Shown in pieces: positions 58,145-64,000 of a stretch of 64,000 bases of DNA. The notes below the pieces were generated by a model. That model had not been told where the DNA came from, made no database searches, and worked only from the letters and a program-made list of their open reading frames with translations. The position numbers and the translations under genes are program-made. Each line of letters begins with the position of its first letter. Positions within the stretch are counted from its first letter, which is position 1. The DNA is from Kordia sp965283645 (GTDB lineage: Bacteria > Bacteroidota > Bacteroidia > Flavobacteriales > Flavobacteriaceae), in assembly GCF_965283645.1 (NCBI RefSeq), contig NZ_CBDIPG010000001.1:2170001-2234000 (forward strand), given 5' to 3'.

Positions 58145-58513
58145 TTAGTAATTTTTGAGTTCGGCTTGTTGCCTTTTAGTCATGCCTTTTACTACCAATT
58201 CGTAGGAATGATCTATTAAATTTTGTACAAATTCGTTGGAAAGTTCGTGTTGAAATAGTTCTATGGTATTCCAATGTTTTTTACTCATATGAAATCCTGG
58301 CGTAATACTTTCATATGTTTCGCGAAGTTCTATTGATTTTTTAGGATCGCATTTAAGATTTACTGCCGCCAATCCTTGTTCCCACTTTTTTAAAGAAGTT
58401 AATGCAAACATTTTTCCCAAAACTTTAAATACTAGTGTGTCTTGATCAAAAGGAAATTCTTCAGTAACAGCAGGTTTTGAAATACAGTATTGATGAAGTA
58501 ATTCAATATTCAT
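58145..58513 (-). CDS. MmcQ/YjbR family protein
   Basis: The 122-residue protein has the CyaY-like fold signature EEFPFDQDTLVFKVLGKMFAL, NLKCDPKKSIELRE and HMSKKHWNTIEL. The family is annotated as DNA-binding but its biochemical role is not established. It heads a two-gene unit with the DUF1272 gene. Confidence 0.9.
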   Translation of the reverse strand: MNIELLHQYCISKPAVTEEFPFDQDTLVFKVLGKMFALTSLKKWEQGLAAVNLKCDPKKSIELRETYESITPGFHMSKKHWNTIELFQHELSNEFVQNLIDHSYELVVKGMTKRQQAELKNY

Positions 58514-58569
58514 ACAATTAAATTTTACACAAGATATAAAAAACTGTTGAATACCGTATTTTATAGAAA

Positions 58570-58713
58570 TTACTGGATATTTATATCTGACTTTGTAGTG
58601 GTATTATTTTTATTTTTTGATTTAGACTTTGCTTCAATTCTATGAACTGGCGCAATATCTAAACTTACAAGAACATCATTTAGATAGTAAACTACTTTAT
58701 CAATTAGAGGCAT
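58570..58713 (-). CDS. Possible 47-residue small protein
   Basis: A short frame starting MPLIDKVVYYLNDVLVSLDI and ending in a Lys/Asn/Thr-rich tail lies in the 315-bp gap between the MmcQ/YjbR and DUF4230 genes. A perfect -7 box TATATTTG (58740-58747, minus strand) is placed 26 bp before the ATG, which supports expression. No family is recognised; a chance frame remains possible. Confidence 0.4.
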   Translation of the reverse strand: MPLIDKVVYYLNDVLVSLDIAPVHRIEAKSKSKNKNNTTTKSDINIQ

Positions 58714-58828
58714 CTTTTGCATTCTTTTATTATTTGTTGCAAATATACAGCTAGATTCTTAATTTGTAGGTTATCCTAGCTTTAAATCAACATAAAATAT
58801 GCGTAAAATGTGTGTTTTAAATTGTGGA

Positions 58829-59443
58829 TTAATGTTTTTTTAGATATGAAATATCATCATCTGGAAGTTTTAATTCGGAATAGTCTAATTCCCAACCAAT
58901 TGTTTCTACAATTTTTTCAATGATTAATATCGCATCTAACGCTTCCTTTTTTGCTGTTTGAATAAGTCCACTTTGCGGAACTTTATCTACAATATGTTGT
59001 TTTGCCGCTTTGTTGAGTACTGTTAAATCGCCTGCTCCAAATTTGTTTAACAAACCATCTTTTTTGTCGTAATAGGTAAAATCTGTTTCTACCGTTAAAA
59101 TTTCAGGTTGTGGAAAATGTAAAATTCGGACTTGCTTTTTTTCTTTATCAGCTTTCAAGCGAAGTTTTTTTAAATCGTAACCAACACTTGCTTTCGCTTT
59201 TATTACAACAAGCGCTCGTTTTTTGCTAGAAATTAATCTTAAAAAATGCTCTGATCTATCTTCATAGTGATAAATTTCACTAAAATCACCTTCGACAGTA
59301 GTAAGCTTACAAACACTTTTTATTTTGTCTAATAATAAATGTGATTGACGTATTGTCAACTGTTCTTTTTGTTTCTTTCCTAAGTAGCTATACACAAAAT
59401 ACGAGGCAACACCTCCAAGCAATAGTGCTAAAAATATATCCAT
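58829..59443 (-). CDS. DUF4230 membrane-anchored protein
   Basis: An N-terminal helix (about 3-20) anchors a 180-residue domain of DUF4230 type: LLLDKIKSVCKLTTVEGDFSE, RALVVIKAKASVGYDLKKL, QPEILTVETDFTYYDKKDG and the closing helix (DAILIIEKIVETIGWELDYS). Function of the family is unknown. Monocistronic by spacing. Confidence 0.9.
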   Translation of the reverse strand: MDIFLALLLGGVASYFVYSYLGKKQKEQLTIRQSHLLLDKIKSVCKLTTVEGDFSEIYHYEDRSEHFLRLISSKKRALVVIKAKASVGYDLKKLRLKADKEKKQVRILHFPQPEILTVETDFTYYDKKDGLLNKFGAGDLTVLNKAAKQHIVDKVPQSGLIQTAKKEALDAILIIEKIVETIGWELDYSELKLPDDDISYLKKH

Positions 59444-59551
59444 ACAATATCAGCATTTACAATAATTATACCTTAATTATTGGAATACAAATTTACATTA
59501 ATTTTAAGCAATTGTAAGAAATGTTGTGTTTTGCAGCAAAATTAGGATTCA

Positions 59552-59812
59552 TTATTGAATTCCTAAAATTCTATTTCGTGCTTCGTTGATTTCTTTTTCT
59601 TCTTCTTGTGTCCTAACAAAGAGTTGTATTATTGCATTTTCAATATCTTCGTTTTCATTAAGTCCGTTAAAAACATTTCGAATCATGGAAGAACCATATG
59701 CTTTTCCATTTCTACTTGTAATTTTCTTTTCTTTTAAGATTTTTAAGACACCATCTGTATAGTGATATCCCAAAACTTCTTTGAGTTTTCTTCTTTGTTC
59801 TTCGTTTATCAT
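59552..59812 (-). CDS. Small helical protein of unknown function
   Basis: The 86 residues (MINEEQRRKLKEVLGYHYTD start) are charged and helical, with a turn region TSRNGKAYGSSMIRNVFNGL that resembles the recognition end of an HTH and a C-terminal acidic helix (NENEDIENAIIQLFVRTQEE). A small DNA-binding protein is possible. It is divergent from the Xre-like gene at 59964. Confidence 0.55.
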   Translation of the reverse strand: MINEEQRRKLKEVLGYHYTDGVLKILKEKKITSRNGKAYGSSMIRNVFNGLNENEDIENAIIQLFVRTQEEEKEINEARNRILGIQ

Positions 59813-59963
59813 TTTGGGTTCTTGAATTTATCCATATATTTACTAATTGTTAGTTTGCTACTGATTTAGTATTGATTTTATGACGCTTTTTGCAATTGAC
59901 AGTATACTATTACAAACTATTTTCTATAAAACTAAACATTTTGTAGCATAATTTCTAATTATT

Positions 59964-60356
59964 ATGAAAATAATCGACAGAATAATCCTCTTTATAAAGC
60001 ATAAAAACTTGAGTATGCGTGCGTTTGATATGTCTATAGGCGTGGGAAACGGATACACTAGCAAGCAATCGAAGTCAGGCGCTTCTGTCGGTAGCGATGT
60101 TTTGGAGAGAATAATCGATGTGTATCCAGACTTGAGTCCACTTTGGCTGGTAACTGGAAAAGAACCTATGATTCTTACTGTGGAGACTTCTGAAGAACCA
60201 CTTCCAGATTATGGAAAATCTATTGACGAAATTTTAGAAAGTAAAATTAAACGTATCGTAAGAGAACAACTAAAAGATTTTAGTGACAAATTGGAAAATT
60301 TTCCAACACTTGATCAAATTAGTAAAGAAATTCAGAAGAATTTAAAAGGAAAATAA
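59964..60356 (+). CDS. Xre-like helix-turn-helix regulator 1
   Basis: Residues 1-65 contain a Bacteroidota phage-repressor-type HTH: KIIDRIILFIKHKNLSMRAF, DMSIGVGNGYTSKQSKSGAS, then VLERIIDVYPDLSPLWLVTG. The C-terminal 60 residues are acidic and helical, perhaps for dimerisation. It is a tandem duplicate of the gene at 60571 and both share TATTTTCTATAAAA about 33 bp before the ATG (59918-59931 here). Confidence 0.82.
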   Translation: MKIIDRIILFIKHKNLSMRAFDMSIGVGNGYTSKQSKSGASVGSDVLERIIDVYPDLSPLWLVTGKEPMILTVETSEEPLPDYGKSIDEILESKIKRIVREQLKDFSDKLENFPTLDQISKEIQKNLKGK

Positions 60357-60570
60357 CCTATTTTCTATCTTCAAAAAACTGCCTTAATTATACGTAAAAA
60401 ACTGCAACTACAGTATAAAATTGGGCACCTTTGTAAATATCAAAACGAATTATGTATATTTACGAATTGTTAAACTTGTGCTGATTTACTGTCAGTACGC
60501 ATAACCTATAGCATATATTAAATCTTATTTTCTATAAAAATGGATTTCTCTATGACTTAATTTCTCTATC

Positions 60571-60966
60571 ATGAAAATAATTGATCGAATCGTAAAATTC
60601 ATAAAATACAAAAATCTAAGCATGCGTGCATTTGATATTTCAATTGGCGTTGGCAATGGATATACAAGTAAACAAGCAAAAACAAAAGCTTCCGTTGGAA
60701 GTGATGTGTTAGAAAAAATTATTGACCAATATCCCGATTTGAGTCCGCTTTGGCTCTTAACTGGCGAAGGCGATATGGCTATTGATCCAAAGAAAATGAC
60801 AGATGAACCACCTCTTGAATATGGCAATTCTATAGATGAAATTATCGAAAATAAAATCAAACGTATTGTTGAAAAACAGTTTAAAGAGTTCAATGATAAG
60901 CTTGATAACTTCCCAACTTTAGAACAAATTCGTAAAGAGATTCAAAAGAATTTGAAAAAAAACTAG
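60571..60966 (+). CDS. Xre-like helix-turn-helix regulator 2
   Basis: The 131 residues closely match those at 59964 throughout (MRAFDISIGVGNGYTSKQAK in the HTH, LSPLWLLTGEG after it, EYGNSIDEIIENKIKRIVEK in the tail), so this is a recent tandem duplication with moderate divergence. The 14-bp upstream box (60526-60539) is kept. Targets unknown. Confidence 0.82.
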   Translation: MKIIDRIVKFIKYKNLSMRAFDISIGVGNGYTSKQAKTKASVGSDVLEKIIDQYPDLSPLWLLTGEGDMAIDPKKMTDEPPLEYGNSIDEIIENKIKRIVEKQFKEFNDKLDNFPTLEQIRKEIQKNLKKN

Positions 60967-60973
60967 TTATATA

Positions 60974-61723
60974 TTACTTTTTAATTTTGTATAAAATTGG
61001 TTTACTTGGAGTTGCATCATTTTCAAAAGGTGCAATTTGTAAGTTTAGATAATATGCACCATCTTCTATACGATTTGCAACATATATAAACTCAGTAATT
61101 GTTGCGTTTAATCGGATGTTTCCGTTTGTATTCCAAAAAGCATTGTGCGCCAATAATTCGCCATCATCTTTTTCTTTATCCACACTTGGAAGATCTATTA
61201 ATAAATGATCAATTCCTTTTTCTCTAAGATATATAGCAGCGTCTTCCGTAAGATAAGGCGGATTCGTGTGCGAATATTGCATGCTTTTTTTGTCTGTAAA
61301 GTTTGGAAGTGTTCTAATAACAATTGCTTCTCGTTTTTTGTTTCCGATAGCAAATTGTAATTGCTTTTTTGAAATAATATAATCTTTATCTTGTTTTTCA
61401 GGAACTACCGTAATTACCTCAGCATAAAAGAAAAAACGTTTTAAGTTTTCATTTATAGAATGTATTTCTTCTGTAATATGTCCAACACATTCTGTATGTG
61501 TTCCATGCGCATGCGGATTGAAATGTATGTTGTTAAAGTTTACATCACCACCTTCTTTTACGTTTCCAACCCATTCATCCGTACGAACTGGAAAAATTTT
61601 AGGTTCTTCAACATACCAAGCATTTACATTTTCTTTTGAAGCGCGTAGCGGAATTGAAATGTCTAACGGTTTTGATAAATCAATTTGATGCTTTGTCGTT
61701 TTTCGTTGAATGGTACAGATCAT
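60974..61723 (-). CDS. Cyclase-family (kynurenine formamidase-like) protein
   Basis: The 249 residues carry the metal-binding motif of the family, NPHAHGTHTECVGHI (H-x-G-T-H-x-E/D-x3-H), followed by AIVIRTLPNFTDKK, LTEDAAIYLREKGIDHLLIDLPS and AHNAFWN. Members hydrolyse N-formylkynurenine or cyclic amides; the precise substrate is not shown here, and the Glu in place of the usual Asp-x-Pro after GTH is a small departure. The gene converges on the Xre-like gene (7 bp). Confidence 0.85.
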   Translation of the reverse strand: MICTIQRKTTKHQIDLSKPLDISIPLRASKENVNAWYVEEPKIFPVRTDEWVGNVKEGGDVNFNNIHFNPHAHGTHTECVGHITEEIHSINENLKRFFFYAEVITVVPEKQDKDYIISKKQLQFAIGNKKREAIVIRTLPNFTDKKSMQYSHTNPPYLTEDAAIYLREKGIDHLLIDLPSVDKEKDDGELLAHNAFWNTNGNIRLNATITEFIYVANRIEDGAYYLNLQIAPFENDATPSKPILYKIKK

Positions 61724-61771
61724 TTTTTACAGGCTTTGGTTTCTCACCCAAAATTACGCTAAAAAGTTAGA

Positions 61772-62896
61772 TTATACCTTAAAAAAATCTGAAGCAATTC
61801 CGTCACATAGAAATTTTCCTTTTTGTGTCGTTTTTATAATGTCTGCATTCTGTTCGAGCGTTTGCTGTGTAAGATGTGTTTTTGCCAATTTTAAAGTGTG
61901 GACTTTATATGTTTCTCCAAATTCTTTTTGAATATACGCCATAGAAATTCCCCAAATGGTTCGCAAACCTGTCATCACATATTCGTTGTATTGATCGTTT
62001 AACGAAAGTGTTTCTGTCGTAGATGGCAATTTTTCTTCTTGAATGTTTTTGATATAGATTGCATTGTTAGCAATATTCCAACTTCTTGTGGTTTTGTTAA
62101 ACGAATGCGCACTTGGACCAATTCCAATATATGTTGCGCCTTTCCAATACGATGTGTTGTGTTTTGAGAAATAATCAGGTTTTCCAAAGTTTGAAATTTC
62201 ATAGTGTACAAAACCTTGTTTGGAAGTTTCTTCCACCAATACATTAAAATGTGCCAACGCTTCTTCTTCTGAAACATTTGGATACGTTCCTTGTCGGATG
62301 AATTTTTCCAATGCCGTTTTTGGTTCTACTGTAAGTGCATAACTTGAAATATGTTTGATGCCAAAATCGAATGCAATTTTAAGGTTTTCTTTCCATTGTT
62401 GCATGCTCATGGTAGGAACCCCGTAAATGAGATCGATTGTGATGTTATCAAAATATTGTGTTGCAATTGTTAAAGACTTGTTGGCTTCGACAGCAGCATG
62501 TGCACGATTCATGAGTTTTAAATCAGTATCAAAAAATGATTGTATTCCGATACTTAACCGATTGATTGGAGAAGCCGCCAATTCTTTTATTTTTTCTTCT
62601 GATAAATCATCTGGGTTTGCTTCAAGCGTAATTTCTGGAGTTGCTGAAACCGTATAGTTTTCTTGAATAACCTCTAGAATTTTATTTAATTCGGCCAACG
62701 ATAGTAAACTTGGCGTTCCACCACCGAAATAGATGGTTTCAACCGTAATATTATTCAATTCAGTTTTACGAAGTTGTAATTCTTTATGAATCGCTTTAAG
62801 CATATTCTCTTTTTTCGCTAACGAGGTTGAAAAATGAAAGTCACAATAATGACATGCTTGTTTGCAAAATGGTATATGTATGTAAATTCCAGCCAT
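61772..62896 (-). CDS. hemW: Radical SAM heme chaperone HemW
   Basis: The 374-residue protein has the radical SAM cluster C11-x3-C15-x2-C18 with the HemW-type context CKQACHYCDFHFS, then YFGGGTPSLLS, EANPDDLSEEKI, SIGIQSF and IDLIYGVPTMS. The third Cys is followed by Asp, as in HemW, which transfers heme rather than acting as a coproporphyrinogen dehydrogenase. Start overlaps the upstream DUF3667 stop by one base (TAATG). Confidence 0.93.
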   Translation of the reverse strand: MAGIYIHIPFCKQACHYCDFHFSTSLAKKENMLKAIHKELQLRKTELNNITVETIYFGGGTPSLLSLAELNKILEVIQENYTVSATPEITLEANPDDLSEEKIKELAASPINRLSIGIQSFFDTDLKLMNRAHAAVEANKSLTIATQYFDNITIDLIYGVPTMSMQQWKENLKIAFDFGIKHISSYALTVEPKTALEKFIRQGTYPNVSEEEALAHFNVLVEETSKQGFVHYEISNFGKPDYFSKHNTSYWKGATYIGIGPSAHSFNKTTRSWNIANNAIYIKNIQEEKLPSTTETLSLNDQYNEYVMTGLRTIWGISMAYIQKEFGETYKVHTLKLAKTHLTQQTLEQNADIIKTTQKGKFLCDGIASDFFKV

Positions 62897-63642
62897 TAGC
62901 TATTAAAAGAAACAATTAACATTGATAGCCCGAAACTACAAAGTATATATAAGAATACAGCTAGAAAGTATGCAATAATTCCTTTGAGAACGGTTTTGAA
63001 AGTCACTTTTTGAAATAGTGACATAATTGCATACATAAAATAAATCAACATTAATAAAAGCGGAATGGAGCGCATATTTAATGGAAGTTTATTGATGAAA
63101 TACATGAAGCATGAAACCATAAATGTATAGATTCCAACTAAGTAAAATGCAATTGCAAAATATTCTGCTAACGTATGTCGCTTTCTAAAGACTAATTTTA
63201 ATGAAATACCAATGGAAAACACAAAGAAGAATAGAAAGTTTGTAATGTTACTTCGCATAAATTCTCCAGCTTGGTACGCCATACTTTGCGCACTTTCAGA
63301 AACACTTTTGAATGTTTCATCCTTTATAGGGTCAGAATTGAGAATTGAACTTATTACTACATACAAAACCGTCATTAAGATAAAAAAGGAAACAGGTTTG
63401 TAATACCTTTTCCGCTTTCCTTCAATAAACTCTCTAAATACTTTCCTTGGATTAATACATAAATATTTCAATGTTACCATCAAAGGCGCATTTATAGAAA
63501 AGAACATATCTAGAATTTCTTGAAACGTCTCTTTTATAGTAATCTTTGAAACTGTTGACTTCTGTCCGCATGTAGCGCAATAATTTCCAGTTAGTGGAGT
63601 ATTGCAATTTTTACATATATCAGACGAAGTCGTTGTATCCAT
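62896..63642 (-). CDS. DUF3667 membrane protein
   Basis: A zinc-ribbon-like N-terminus (C10, C13, C22, C25 in ICKNCNTPLTGNYCATCGQKS) is followed by IKETFQEILDMFFSINAPLM, TLKYLCINPRKVFREFIEGKR and five hydrophobic segments in the C-terminal half, as usual for DUF3667. Function is unknown. It overlaps hemW by one base and lies 10 bp after a small membrane protein gene. Confidence 0.9.
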   Translation of the reverse strand: MDTTTSSDICKNCNTPLTGNYCATCGQKSTVSKITIKETFQEILDMFFSINAPLMVTLKYLCINPRKVFREFIEGKRKRYYKPVSFFILMTVLYVVISSILNSDPIKDETFKSVSESAQSMAYQAGEFMRSNITNFLFFFVFSIGISLKLVFRKRHTLAEYFAIAFYLVGIYTFMVSCFMYFINKLPLNMRSIPLLLMLIYFMYAIMSLFQKVTFKTVLKGIIAYFLAVFLYILCSFGLSMLIVSFNS

Positions 63643-63652
63643 TTGAGAAATT

Positions 63653-63943
63653 CTAATTGTTTGAGCAACGAACTGCTAAACGTACAATGACGAGTATAAA
63701 TATAATTACACTACCGGCTATTCGCCATCCAGAAACTGAGTTTCCATTTTCATCTACATAATCACCTTCATCTAATACGGCTTGCCGCTGAATCATTTTT
63801 TGTTCTTCTTTTTCATCTTTAACAAAATCAGGGCATTGACTCAAGAATGTCGGTTTTTGATTTGTTAATCCACATACAATACCTTCAGAAGAGGAAAAGG
63901 ATTTGTTTACACATTTTTTACAGAATTCTAATTGGTAACTCAT
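63653..63943 (-). CDS. Small membrane protein with N-terminal CxxC
   Basis: The 96 residues open with a cysteine-containing segment (FCKKCVNKSFSSSEGIVCGL to SQCPDF, four Cys, ribbon-like), a charged middle, and one transmembrane helix (about 73-90, WRIAGSVIIFILVIVRLAV). The family is not named here but the layout is common in flavobacteria. It is the first gene of a run with DUF3667 and hemW. Confidence 0.7.
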   Translation of the reverse strand: MSYQLEFCKKCVNKSFSSSEGIVCGLTNQKPTFLSQCPDFVKDEKEEQKMIQRQAVLDEGDYVDENGNSVSGWRIAGSVIIFILVIVRLAVRCSNN

Positions 63944-64000
63944 ACAGTTTTAATTTGGTTGTTTAGCGAAAATATCAAAATCATTCAATATTTATCAAAA

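Noticed and set aside
59964..60966. Remnant prophage around the Xre-like repressors
   Set aside because: Only the repressor-like proteins are present; no integrase, attachment repeats or phage structural genes were found nearby.

Overview
The window is AT-rich chromosomal DNA of a Bacteroidota, almost certainly a marine member of the Flavobacteriaceae; the gene content resembles Kordia most closely, which is a judgement from memory and not a search. Evidence for the group: promoters of the TTTG-N19-TAnnTTTG type without Shine-Dalgarno sequences, T9SS type A sorting domains, GLPGLI, DUF5686, DUF4407, DUF4230 and DUF3667 proteins, a CarboxypepD_reg domain, a 2TM domain, and many double-glycine leader peptides of the Bacteroidota lanthipeptide-like type.

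Layout. 1-5290: a secreted/periplasmic module (retropepsin-like protease, GLPGLI protein, membrane thioredoxin, Cys-rich fulvocin C-related lipoprotein) divergent from a histidine kinase/OmpR regulator pair; decamer-spaced GTTAAC repeats lie before both the GLPGLI gene and the kinase gene. 5400-13400: deoxynucleoside kinase, a Cys-repeat RiPP-like precursor, a large protein with a degenerate M48-type site, a methyltransferase, and the membrane and soluble pyrophosphatases side by side. 13750-17790: two paralogous TPR-transmembrane-HTH regulators with a Cys-rich leader peptide gene between them. 17890-33360: core metabolism (DUF5686 protein, PDH E1 beta, EtfBA, bifunctional nuclease, CNT nucleoside transporter, thymidylate synthase, a 2TM-DHFR fusion, FabD, LspA), interrupted by a RES-Xre toxin-antitoxin pair. 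33370-36180: a nested palindromic repeat, a zeta-toxin pair and four leader peptides, three of them in tandem. 36250-41630: amidohydrolase, GalE, a sugar aminotransferase, KDO transferase and a LEA-like lipoprotein. 41700-45840: two more leader peptides and two large surface proteins with a peptidase S74 domain and a T9SS signal. 46000-51000: tRNA-Leu, a dipeptidase, and a BlaI/BlaR1-type pair with two visible BlaI operators. 51000-64000: TlpA-like lipoprotein, DUF4407 protein, a phosphorelay group (hybrid-sensor-like kinase, Hpt, LytTR regulator, CheY-like regulator), small conserved proteins, tandem Xre-like regulators, a cyclase-family protein, HemW and a DUF3667 protein.

The most notable pattern is a set of six near-identical palindromes, TACGG-YTWWA-CCGTA, each exactly 22 bp upstream of a -7-like TA(n)TTT box and about 55-65 bp before a start codon. 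They precede four RiPP-like leader peptide genes and both S74/T9SS surface protein genes, and so define a candidate regulon that links orphan RiPP-type peptides to surface proteins. No lanthipeptide synthetase, cyclase or peptidase/ABC exporter for these peptides lies in the window, so their modification and even their RiPP nature remain inference.
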